Assembly: GCA_003527965.1 (NCBI GenBank)
Contig: DPVY01000256.1
Location: forward strand, 1 to 9,617
Length of the DNA: 9,617 nucleotides
Source: Fidelibacterota bacterium
GTDB lineage: Bacteria; Fidelibacterota; UBA2242
Reading direction: 5' to 3'
In this document: positions 1 to 6,478 of the stretch, one piece after another
Layout: the number at the start of each line of letters is the position of its first letter
Position numbering within the stretch: position 1 is the first letter of the stretch
Notes under the pieces: model-generated
Databases searched by the model: none
Told to the model about the DNA's origin: nothing
Seen by the model: the letters and a program-made list of their open reading frames with translations, nothing else
Program-made: the position numbers and the translations under genes

Positions 1-75
1 ATTCCGGGATATCCACATGCCCGGAACTTCTTTCATTCCATCCATATTAATGCCGATAGCAAGGTAAACTGCCTG
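1..75 (-). pseudogene. IS256 (Mutator)-family transposase fragment
   Basis: Read on the - strand from 75 down to 1, the sequence is an open frame of 25 codons, beginning QAVYLAIGINMDG and continuing KEVPGMWISRN. This matches the conserved stretch of IS256/Mutator transposases just after the first catalytic Asp region (family form: KAVYLAIGIN..G.KEVLG.W). The frame runs off the left edge, so the C-terminal half may continue outside the window. Upstream it stops abruptly one base before the TGTCAA terminus of the IS21-family end at 77, and no N-terminal transposase sequence appears anywhere to the right. The gene is therefore interrupted or truncated here. Family assignment rests on motif recognition over a short stretch but the match is distinctive. 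Confidence 0.8.
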
Positions 76-91
76 ATGTCAAGGGTTGCGC

Positions 92-127
92 AAAAATGTA
101 CCAAAAATGGTCGTGAAAAGTGTACCA
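92..127. repeat. IS21-type terminal direct repeats (two copies)
   Basis: AAAAATGTACCA (92-103) and GAAAAGTGTACCA (115-127) share the core TGTACCA, with core starts 24 nt apart. Tandem internal repeats at the ends serve as IstA-binding sites in IS21-family elements. A short inverted pair, ACCA/TGGT (100-103 and 108-111), overlaps the first copy. Confidence 0.6.
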
Positions 128-129
128 CT

Positions 130-270
130 TTAGCCTCTTGGTCCATTCATATCGATAACTTCCTGTTCGATTTTTTCTTTTCCCACGGGGATCCTTCCGG
201 AAAGCCGAAAACTTTTCCCCCGAATATTCAGAACAATACTGTGATGGAGCAACCTGCGGGCTAAATCCAT
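130..270 (-). pseudogene. istB: istB (IS21 helper ATPase) C-terminal remnant
   Basis: From an ATG at 268-270 to a TAA at 130-132, the - strand reads 46 codons containing RRLLHHSIVLNIRGKSFRLS. This matches the C-terminus of IstB ATPases of IS21-type elements, whose usual form is LDRLLHHS..INI.G.SYRL. None of the AAA+ core (Walker A, Walker B) is present. A stop codon lies in frame at 289-291, so the upstream part of the gene is lost. The ATG is fortuitous, not the native start. The remnant ends at the edge of the terminal repeats, the normal position of istB in the element. It is non-functional as seen here. Confidence 0.68.
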
Positions 271-288
271 AATGCAAAGCAAAACCGG

Positions 289-447
289 TCAGAGTAGTAT
301 TGAATTTGTGTTTGCCGGCAATCTTATCGAGCTATTCCTCGTTCCGCGGCTGTTTTGCGGGACGGAATCAGATACAGATTGAGAGTGTGGGAAATGCCTG
401 CCGCACCGGATGGTTTGCTACCTGACGGAGGATAGACAGGTCCGCCT
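289..447. other. Intergenic stretch with no recognisable feature
   Basis: About 160 nt lies between the istB remnant and the stop codon of the PHP-domain gene. Frames on both strands are interrupted by stops. A 27-codon frame starts at an ATGA overlapping the PHP-gene stop (451 down to 368), but its product is not recognisable and it is probably chance. I see no convincing terminator with a T-tract for the PHP gene. The stretch may be decayed mobile-element DNA. Confidence 0.4.
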
Positions 448-2124
448 TCATCGGTTGGAAATTGGTTTGTTGAGGGAATCCGGTTCTCCCCGGAGCCAGA
501 TTGGATTTGTTAATGCAAATTTATTTTCACGGGTAAATATTTCCGCCCGGAGGTAACCCCGGTCAGGCAGAGTATCCAGTGTTAATGTTACTGAAGTCCG
601 GTACTGACCGGCAATTGGTGTGATGGATTTATAAAGTGTTTCTTTACCAGTAGCGGTATCGCCTGAATAGATTTGAATTTGTTTTAATGAGCCAAAAAAA
701 TTGCTCGATTTGGCGTTCAGACAAAGTAATTGAGGTTTGCCGGTGAGAATATCTGAGATTTCGGCTTTGTTACCTGAAGTATCTTTAATATGAAATTGCA
801 GGAAGGGACCATTGGTAAGAATGACCGGATTTTGCTTTAAATCCCGCACCAGACCATTAACTCCCTGGCGGGTTGAAGATTTCACTCCGGTTAGATAATA
901 TCCAAATAGCTGTTGCCGATGCTCATGCATGGATAGCATGGGTATATTGATCTGCCGGAATCTATTAAAATTGCCGTGTGAATCATTGCCGGCATAGATG
1001 AATTGATGTTGACCTTTCAATATCTTTTGAATCCAGCACTGTTTTCCGGAACGAAATGCGTCATCATCTAAGCCGTTTAATATCTGGTAGCCGTGTAATT
1101 TTGGATGAATATCCCAGTAATTCCAGCTACTGCGATGAATCAATAACCGATGTAAAAAGGATGGTTTTGACATGGGGTGTGCGGCAATGGCGAGGGCGTC
1201 CGGTAAAAGATTTTCTAATAATGTTGCATAATGGTGTTCCGTCTCTTTTCCCAGGGAATTCTCCATTCCATCGCCGGAGCCATAATGAAAATTAGGATCG
1301 TTGATTACCGACATGTGTACAGTGCACCCAAAACCGTTATCAACCGACACCTCTTCCCCGGGTAAAATAATAAAATCATCCGAGGATTGATTCAGCTGCC
1401 GGATGTTCTGTTGAAAGTCGTTCCATTTTTCAAGGTTAGCGTCGTTTTTTATCCAGGAGTGCTGAAAGTTATCCATATCATAGGAATGCTCGGTTAGGGC
1501 ACAATAAGAGAGTCCCATGGCATTTGCCATAGGGCGAATATGTTCCGGTGGGATGCCGAATTCGACCTGGTCTTCGGTATACGAAGAGTGACAATGCAAG
1601 TCACCCCAGACCCAGTCATCTTCCGTTGGTAAAGGTTCGGCGTCTATATAGGTTGAAAAGGGAACTCCCGATAAGGTTTTATAATTATCGTTTCTTATTG
1701 TAGTTGTTCTGTTGCCGATTTGAACCCGGGCAAAACAATCGACCTTAAGATGTTCGTTTTTATAATTTCGGACATCTACCGGGATTATTCTGGAAAACCA
1801 CTTTTCGGTGATGGACGCTGATTCATTTATGGTAATATGTTGCAGGGGGGTGCCGTCTTCAGTTGATTTCAGGATAATTTCAATTTTACGGATTTGAATC
1901 GGAAATCTGTCGGCGTCTTTAACTAAAAAGAGCACCGGCAGAATATCGCTCTGCACCCGATAAGGCAGGTCGAAAAGAATCTCCGGTTCTTTTTTGTAAA
2001 GCCGGCCTCTGAAAAAGGGCAGGCGGTAATGCATTTCGGCGTAAAGAATGACCGGAACAAGACCTGCTATTGTAGATATGATTGAGTGAATCTGATCTGT
2101 ATTGCAAGTTGATAAAATACCCAT
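448..2124 (-). CDS. PHP-domain metallohydrolase, CehA/McbA-like
   Basis: A 558-aa protein. Residues about 12-28 form a hydrophobic segment, either an uncleaved anchor or a poor signal. Residues about 45-165 look like a beta-rich domain. The PHP fold then spans about 171-390, with all expected metal-ligand motifs: DLHCHS (D175, H177, H179), TEH (H213), GEEV (E257/E258), H270, AAHP (H316) and GNDSHG (D381, H383). A second beta-rich region follows at about 435-545. PHP proteins hydrolyse phosphoesters or related bonds using two or three metal ions; CehA-type members are diverse and the substrate here cannot be deduced. The gene stands alone, divergent from the efp run, with insertion-sequence debris downstream. 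The ATG at 2124 has no clear Shine-Dalgarno upstream, so the start is uncertain. M31 is an internal alternative that would remove the hydrophobic segment. Confidence 0.8.
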   Translation of the reverse strand: MGILSTCNTDQIHSIISTIAGLVPVILYAEMHYRLPFFRGRLYKKEPEILFDLPYRVQSDILPVLFLVKDADRFPIQIRKIEIILKSTEDGTPLQHITINESASITEKWFSRIIPVDVRNYKNEHLKVDCFARVQIGNRTTTIRNDNYKTLSGVPFSTYIDAEPLPTEDDWVWGDLHCHSSYTEDQVEFGIPPEHIRPMANAMGLSYCALTEHSYDMDNFQHSWIKNDANLEKWNDFQQNIRQLNQSSDDFIILPGEEVSVDNGFGCTVHMSVINDPNFHYGSGDGMENSLGKETEHHYATLLENLLPDALAIAAHPMSKPSFLHRLLIHRSSWNYWDIHPKLHGYQILNGLDDDAFRSGKQCWIQKILKGQHQFIYAGNDSHGNFNRFRQINIPMLSMHEHRQQLFGYYLTGVKSSTRQGVNGLVRDLKQNPVILTNGPFLQFHIKDTSGNKAEISDILTGKPQLLCLNAKSSNFFGSLKQIQIYSGDTATGKETLYKSITPIAGQYRTSVTLTLDTLPDRGYLRAEIFTRENKFALTNPIWLRGEPDSLNKPISNR

Positions 2125-2226
2125 AGATTAAAGATAAAAAAACTTAATGATAATCCCCAATATAATTCCTATTTTCAGTTAAATGTTCGGTTTTAATCAT
2201 CAAAAAAAATCAACTGGAAAAATTGG

Positions 2227-2255
2227 TTGACACTGAATCCATGAGCTGCTAAATT
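2227..2255 (+). promoter_or_regulatory. Sigma70-type promoter for the efp operon
   Basis: A perfect -35 hexamer TTGACA (2227-2232) is followed after exactly 17 nt by TAAATT (2250-2255), a good -10. Transcription would start near 2262, giving a leader of about 30 nt before the efp start. It lies in the 170-nt AT-rich divergent gap between the PHP gene and efp. I saw no equally good promoter for the - strand gene in this gap. Confidence 0.65.
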
Positions 2256-2294
2256 CAGCGTCATGAGAATTGTTATTTATAGAAGGGAGAACAT

Positions 2295-2858
2295 TTGGCG
2301 TCAACAACAGATATCCGTAATGGTCTGATTATCAATTTAAATGGCGAGTTATTAAAAATAATTGAGTTTCAACACGTAAAAGTAGCACGTGGCGGAGCAA
2401 AAATTCGTACAAAATTACGAAATATTCGCACCGGTCAGGTGGTGGACAACACTTTTCGCTCCGGCGAGAAAATCGATACTGTTCGTCTGGAAGCGATAGA
2501 GATGCAATACCTCTATCATGACGGCAATAACTATATTTTTATGAATAACGAGACTTACGATCAAATTCCTATGAGCGATGCTCTTTTTGAAGAAGCTGCC
2601 CATTTTGTGAAAGAAAACGAGACCGTCAAGGTATTGTTTTACGGTTCTGAAGCCGTAGATATTGAAATACCGCCGCATGTAAATTTAAAAGTAGTAGATA
2701 CTGACCCCGGTATTAAGGGCGATACGGTAACCGGCGCATCAAAATCTGCCGTTTTAGAGACCGGGTATACAATTCAGGTTCCCCTGTTTATAAATGTCGG
2801 CGATAAGATTCGCGTCGATACCCGGAGTGGCCGCTATTGTGAACGCATTAAAGAATAG
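2295..2858 (+). CDS. efp: Elongation factor P
   Basis: A 187-aa protein, the full usual length, with the three beta-barrel domains of EF-P. It binds between the P and E sites of the ribosome and relieves stalling at polyproline stretches. Signatures visible are FQHVK near residues 25-29, YLYHDG and FMNNETYDQ in the middle domain, and the C-terminal VDTDPGIKGDT plus VDTRSGRY. The start is TTG at 2295, chosen because MASTTDIRNG fits the family N-terminus and AGAAGGGAG (2281-2289) sits just upstream. The loop tip that carries the modified residue reads VKVARGGA, placing Arg at position 32 where most EF-Ps have Lys in PGKG. Arg32 is the rhamnosylated residue in Pseudomonas-type EF-P, but the surrounding sequence here is not of that type and no earP gene is nearby. 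First gene of the run, 12 nt before accB. Confidence 0.96.
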   Translation: MASTTDIRNGLIINLNGELLKIIEFQHVKVARGGAKIRTKLRNIRTGQVVDNTFRSGEKIDTVRLEAIEMQYLYHDGNNYIFMNNETYDQIPMSDALFEEAAHFVKENETVKVLFYGSEAVDIEIPPHVNLKVVDTDPGIKGDTVTGASKSAVLETGYTIQVPLFINVGDKIRVDTRSGRYCERIKE

Positions 2859-2870
2859 AGAGAAACAGCA

Positions 2871-3353
2871 ATGAGATCAAAAAAGATTCTCGAACTGGTC
2901 AAAATTTTGGAATCCCATGATATCAGCGAGATAGAAATATCACAATGGGGTCGTAAAATTCGAATTACGAAAAACCATAACAAAAGCGGTCATGCTGAAG
3001 ATTCCGTCGTTACAAGTGAGGTTTCACGTAAAAGTATTCCGTATCAGTTTGTCGAAGTGGCCGGGATTGCCGATAAGCATTTGGCGGAGAGCGATAAAGA
3101 AAAAATTCAGGGTGTGGAGATTAAGGCACCAATTGTCGGGACATTTTATCAGGCATCGGCTCCCGATGCGGAGCCTTATGTAAGAGTTGGTGATCATATT
3201 ACCGTCGGTCAGCCTTTATGTATCATAGAAGCCATGAAAATTATGAATGTAATTGAATCTGAAGTATCCGGTAAACTTAAGAAAATAGTTGCCGAAAATG
3301 CCCAGCCTGTGGAATATAACCAGACGTTGTTTATCATTGATCCGGCAGGCTGA
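2871..3353 (+). CDS. accB: Biotin carboxyl carrier protein of acetyl-CoA carboxylase
   Basis: A 160-aa protein with the typical AccB layout. The N-terminal segment (1-35) is helical and charged (KKILELVKILE, then EIEISQWGRKIRI). A variable linker covers about 36-82, and the C-terminal biotinyl domain about 83-158 (IKAPIVGTFYQ, then EAMKIMN). Lys123 in the EAMKIMN motif is the biotin attachment site. AccB carries the carboxyl group from biotin carboxylase to the carboxyltransferase in malonyl-CoA synthesis, the committed step of fatty acid synthesis. It is followed by accC after 29 nt, the classic accBC pair. The carboxyltransferase genes accA and accD are not in the window. The efp-accB-accC order is found in several bacterial phyla. 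A weak purine-rich GAGAGAAA precedes the ATG. Confidence 0.96.
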   Translation: MRSKKILELVKILESHDISEIEISQWGRKIRITKNHNKSGHAEDSVVTSEVSRKSIPYQFVEVAGIADKHLAESDKEKIQGVEIKAPIVGTFYQASAPDAEPYVRVGDHITVGQPLCIIEAMKIMNVIESEVSGKLKKIVAENAQPVEYNQTLFIIDPAG

Positions 3354-3382
3354 GTTTAATTTATAAAAGAGCATGACATAAT

Positions 3383-4723
3383 TTGATTAAAAAAATACTT
3401 ATAGCCAACCGGGGTGAAATCGCTCTAAGAATTATTCGGGCGTGTAAAGAACTCGGTATTCCAACCGTAGCTGTTTATTCTACGGCAGATTCATTGTCTT
3501 TGCATGTACGCTTTGCCGATGAAGCCGTCTGTATCGGTCAAGCTAAAAGCAGTGCCAGCTATTTGAAACAATCACAAATTATCAGTGTGGCGGAAATTAC
3601 AAATGCCGACGCTATTCATCCGGGATACGGCTTTCTGGCGGAAAATAGCGAATTTGCCCAAATGTGTGAAGATAACCATCTTATATTCATCGGTCCGCCT
3701 CCCAAAATAATTAAACAAATGGGTGACAAAGCCGAAGCCCGGGCTACTATGATAAAGGCGGGTGTGCCGGTAATTCCGGGTACTGAGGACGTTATCACCA
3801 ATATCCAAGACGCTAAAAAGATGGCGGATCATATTACTTATCCGGTGATTTTAAAAGCCGTCGCCGGTGGCGGTGGACGTGGAATGCGGATTGTCAGGGA
3901 ACCCGGGCAGATGGAAGAGGCATTCTCCACGGCACGGGAAGAAGCCCGAATAGCTTTCGGAAATCCCGCTATGTACATGGAAAAACTACTTGAAGAGGCT
4001 CGTCATATTGAAGTTCAGATTCTCGGCGATAATTATGGCAATATCGCTTATCTCGGAGAGCGCGAATGTTCCATCCAGCGGCGACATCAGAAATTAATTG
4101 AAGAATCTCCCTCGCCCGTCGTAGATGAAAATTTACGGGAGAAAATCGGGAAGTTTGCTGTAAAAGCTGCTAAAGCGGTCGGTTATTCCAGCGCCGGAAC
4201 CGTTGAGTTTCTGCTGGATAAAAATAAAAATGTCTATTTTATGGAAATGAACACCCGGATTCAGGTCGAACATCCGGTGACCGAGATGGTAACGGGTATT
4301 GATCTATTAAAAGAGCAGATTAATATTGCGAACGGTCTGCATTTACCCAAATGGTTAAAGAAATTTAAATTGCGCGGACACGCGCTTGAATGCCGGATAA
4401 ATGCCGAAGATCCGTATAAGAATTTTCGCCCGTCACCGGGAAAAATTGTGGCATTCCATGCGCCCGGCGGTCCCGGAACCCGGATGGATACCCACGTCTA
4501 TGCCGGATACGAAATCCCTTCAAGTTACGATTCACTGCTTGGCAAGCTCATTACCCACGGCAAAGACCGGGCGGAAGCAATATCCCGAATGGAAAGGGCG
4601 CTTGAGGAAACGATTATCGAAGGAGTCTCAACCTCAATCCCCTTTCACCAGGCCATTCTTAAGGATCCGGAGTTTCGTGCCGGTAATTTTCATATTGATT
4701 TTTTAAAAGATTTTAAATTTTAA
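3383..4723 (+). CDS. accC: Biotin carboxylase subunit of acetyl-CoA carboxylase
   Basis: A 446-aa protein, normal length for stand-alone AccC. It carboxylates biotin on AccB using ATP and bicarbonate. An N-terminal biotin-carboxylase domain (IANRGEIALRI, 7-17), an ATP-grasp domain and a C-terminal lid domain are all visible. Residues matching the E. coli active site are K116, K158 next to the Gly-rich AGGGGRGM loop, H208, H235 and K237 (RRHQK), E275, E288, R292 and E296 (EMNTRIQVEHP), and R338. The start is TTG at 3383. The ATG at 3373 hits a stop after two codons, and IKKILIANRGE is the family N-terminus. AAAGAG at 3366-3371 is a plausible ribosome site about 11 nt upstream. The protein ends at DFKF with no fused biotinyl or transferase domain, so it is not a pyruvate or propionyl-CoA carboxylase fusion. 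Confidence 0.96.
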   Translation: MIKKILIANRGEIALRIIRACKELGIPTVAVYSTADSLSLHVRFADEAVCIGQAKSSASYLKQSQIISVAEITNADAIHPGYGFLAENSEFAQMCEDNHLIFIGPPPKIIKQMGDKAEARATMIKAGVPVIPGTEDVITNIQDAKKMADHITYPVILKAVAGGGGRGMRIVREPGQMEEAFSTAREEARIAFGNPAMYMEKLLEEARHIEVQILGDNYGNIAYLGERECSIQRRHQKLIEESPSPVVDENLREKIGKFAVKAAKAVGYSSAGTVEFLLDKNKNVYFMEMNTRIQVEHPVTEMVTGIDLLKEQINIANGLHLPKWLKKFKLRGHALECRINAEDPYKNFRPSPGKIVAFHAPGGPGTRMDTHVYAGYEIPSSYDSLLGKLITHGKDRAEAISRMERALEETIIEGVSTSIPFHQAILKDPEFRAGNFHIDFLKDFKF

Positions 4724-4738
4724 TAATTTTATATGTTT

Positions 4739-4745
4739 AAGGAGG
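4739..4745 (+). promoter_or_regulatory. Strong Shine-Dalgarno of gcvH
   Basis: AAGGAGG lies 7 nt before the gcvH ATG at 4753 and is the best ribosome site in the window. It suggests high and independent translation of gcvH, in contrast to the weak sites before gcvPA and the GGGP synthase gene. Confidence 0.7.
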
Positions 4746-4752
4746 AAAGTCG

Positions 4753-5130
4753 ATGAACATACCCGGTAATTTGAAGTATACTAAAGACCACGAATGGGCC
4801 TTGGCAGAAGGCGGCATAGCCACGATCGGTGTAACCGAATATGCTCAGGGAGAGCTTGGCGATGTTGTTTATGTCGAATTGCCGACGGTCGGCGATACCG
4901 TTGCAAAAGGCGATTCTATCGGTACAATTGAAGCTGTCAAGACAGTCGCCGATGTTTACAGCCCCGTGTCAGGCGAAGTTGTGGGAATCAATGAAACCCT
5001 GACTGATAATTCCGAGCTGCTGAATAAAGATCCCTATGGAGAAGGCTGGATTGCTAAAATAAAGATGACCGATAATTCCGAGTTGGATGAGATGTTAAAT
5101 GCGGAAGATTATAAAAAATTAATTGGGTAA
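4753..5130 (+). CDS. gcvH: Glycine cleavage system H protein (lipoyl carrier)
   Basis: A 125-aa protein, the usual GcvH size. The N-terminus (LKYTKDHEWA) and the ITEYAQ-like VTEYAQGELGDVVYVELP block are standard. The lipoylated residue is Lys63 in IEAVKTVADVYSPVSGEV, and the C-terminal GEGWIAKIK is also conserved. GcvH shuttles the aminomethyl group of glycine between the P, T and L proteins. In some bacteria it also serves as the scaffold from which lipoate is passed to other enzymes. The gene begins 29 nt after accC and ends 3 nt before gcvPA. The motif AVKTVADV, rather than the proteobacterial SVKAASD, is a normal variant. Confidence 0.96.
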   Translation: MNIPGNLKYTKDHEWALAEGGIATIGVTEYAQGELGDVVYVELPTVGDTVAKGDSIGTIEAVKTVADVYSPVSGEVVGINETLTDNSELLNKDPYGEGWIAKIKMTDNSELDEMLNAEDYKKLIG

Positions 5131-5133
5131 ACG

Positions 5134-6474
5134 ATGCATTATATTCCAAATACCCCTGATATTGAAAAAGAGATTTTAGAGGCGATTGGCGTCAGGCATT
5201 TCGAGGATTTAATCGCTAATATTCCCGGGAAAATTCTCCAAAAATGTCGCATTGATTTACCGGCGCCCCTATCCGAGCTCGAAGGTTATAAGAAATTTAC
5301 ACAGATGGCGGGCAAGAATAAGAATACCGACACAACGGTCTCTTTTCTTGGTGCGGGGAGTTATGATCACTATATTCCGGCAGCCGTGGATTTTCTAATC
5401 GGTCGCTCAGAATTCTACACCGCCTACACTCCTTATCAGCCGGAAGTTTCCCAGGGCACTTTACAGTCTATGTATGAATATCAGTCCATGATCTGTCACA
5501 TGATGGATATGGAAGTGGCTAATGCCTCGCTTTACGACGGCGCCACTGCCTTGGCCGAAGCCGCAATCATGGCTGTGAACAAAACCAGACGAAACAAAGT
5601 CCTGGTTTCAGCATACATCAATGCAAATTCACTTAAAGTTTTAGATACTTACCTGAAAACCAGGGGAATCGAGATAGAATTCCTGCCGGAAGTCGCCGGT
5701 CGAACGGATTTTTCGGATCTATCGGCACGATTGGATAATACCGTCGCGGCATTGCTGATCCAGTCACCTAATTTTCTGGGGGGCATTGAGGATCTGAATG
5801 GAATTGCCGAACGCCTTCATGAAAATAAATCATTTCTGATCGTATCGGTAAACCCGGTATCTATGGCATTGCTGAAAACACCCGGTGAAATTGGCGCCGA
5901 TATTGCCGTTGCCGAAGGACAGCCTCTCGGAATACATCAGGCTTTTGGTGGTCCATATCTCGGGATTTTTGCAACTACAAAGTCTTTAGTCCGCAGCATG
6001 CCCGGCCGAATTGCCGGCGAGACTGTTGATGTTGATGGTAAGCGGGGATATGTGCTGGTTTTACAGACTCGCGAACAACATATCCGGCGGGAGCGGGCAA
6101 CTTCGAATGTCTGCACAAATGAGGGGCTGATGGCGCTGGCAGCCACGGTCTATCTGTCCTTAGTCGGGAAAAACGGCTTAAAGCAAATTGCCCGGCTTTG
6201 TCTGAATAATGCCCATTATCTTGCTGAAAAAATTGCCGCATTGGATCATTTTTCACTGCCCTATAGTTCTGTACCTTTCTTCAATGAATTTGTCATTGAG
6301 ACGCCGATTCCGGCTAAAGAGATTATTGCGGCCGGGGTGAAAGAGCAATTCTTTGCCGGAGTTGATCTCGGAGAATTTCGCCCCGATTGGAGAAACCGAT
6401 TGTTAATAGCTGTGACCGAAAAACGCTCAATTCAGGAAATGGATGATTTTATAAAATTTTTGGCTAAATTCTAA
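5134..6474 (+). CDS. gcvPA: Glycine dehydrogenase (decarboxylating) subunit 1, P-protein alpha
   Basis: A 446-aa protein matching the N-terminal half of P-protein in its split form. Motifs include FLGAGSYDHY (71-80), YTAYTPYQPEVSQGTLQ (95-111), ANASLYDGATALAEA (129-143), HQAFGGPYLGIFA (268-280) and RERATSNVCTNEGL (318-331). The alpha subunit pairs with GcvPB, which bears the PLP-binding lysine, to decarboxylate glycine and load the aminomethyl group on GcvH. The length is complete and the C-terminus ends cleanly, so this is not a broken single-chain P-protein. Unusually, neither gcvPB nor gcvT follows; the next gene is GGGP synthase. The ATG has little Shine-Dalgarno and lies 3 nt after the gcvH stop, so translational coupling is likely. 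Confidence 0.95.
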   Translation: MHYIPNTPDIEKEILEAIGVRHFEDLIANIPGKILQKCRIDLPAPLSELEGYKKFTQMAGKNKNTDTTVSFLGAGSYDHYIPAAVDFLIGRSEFYTAYTPYQPEVSQGTLQSMYEYQSMICHMMDMEVANASLYDGATALAEAAIMAVNKTRRNKVLVSAYINANSLKVLDTYLKTRGIEIEFLPEVAGRTDFSDLSARLDNTVAALLIQSPNFLGGIEDLNGIAERLHENKSFLIVSVNPVSMALLKTPGEIGADIAVAEGQPLGIHQAFGGPYLGIFATTKSLVRSMPGRIAGETVDVDGKRGYVLVLQTREQHIRRERATSNVCTNEGLMALAATVYLSLVGKNGLKQIARLCLNNAHYLAEKIAALDHFSLPYSSVPFFNEFVIETPIPAKEIIAAGVKEQFFAGVDLGEFRPDWRNRLLIAVTEKRSIQEMDDFIKFLAKF

Positions 6475-6478
6475 GCGT

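Larger units (their letters stand above)
77..288 (-). mobile_element. Truncated end of an IS21-family insertion sequence
   Basis: The terminus begins with TGTCAA at 77. It carries two copies of a TGTACCA-core repeat (92-103 and 115-127), which is the multiple-terminal-repeat arrangement typical of IS21-family ends. Next to it is the C-terminal tail of an istB-like gene on the - strand, as expected for the istB-proximal end of the element. istA, the rest of istB and the other terminus are absent: an unrelated gene ends at 448. The right boundary is approximate and is set by the first in-frame stop upstream of the istB remnant (289-291). The element abuts an IS256-type transposase fragment, so it probably inserted into that gene before being deleted. 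Target duplication cannot be checked because the partner end is missing. Confidence 0.7.

Noticed and set aside
47..277. 76-codon - strand open frame and an opposing 62-codon + strand frame (76-264)
   Set aside because: Both overlap the IS21 terminal repeats and the istB remnant in other frames. Their translations look like no protein family, while the istB frame (130-270) and IS256 frame (1-75) do.
340..370. Inverted GTTCCG/CGGAAT pair as a terminator for the PHP gene
   Set aside because: Pairing is broken after five bases and no T-tract follows on either strand.
368..451. 27-codon - strand frame starting at an ATGA overlap with the PHP-gene stop
   Set aside because: The product is unrecognisable, there is no ribosome site that is not inside the upstream gene, and stops follow quickly in the same frame. 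Probably chance.
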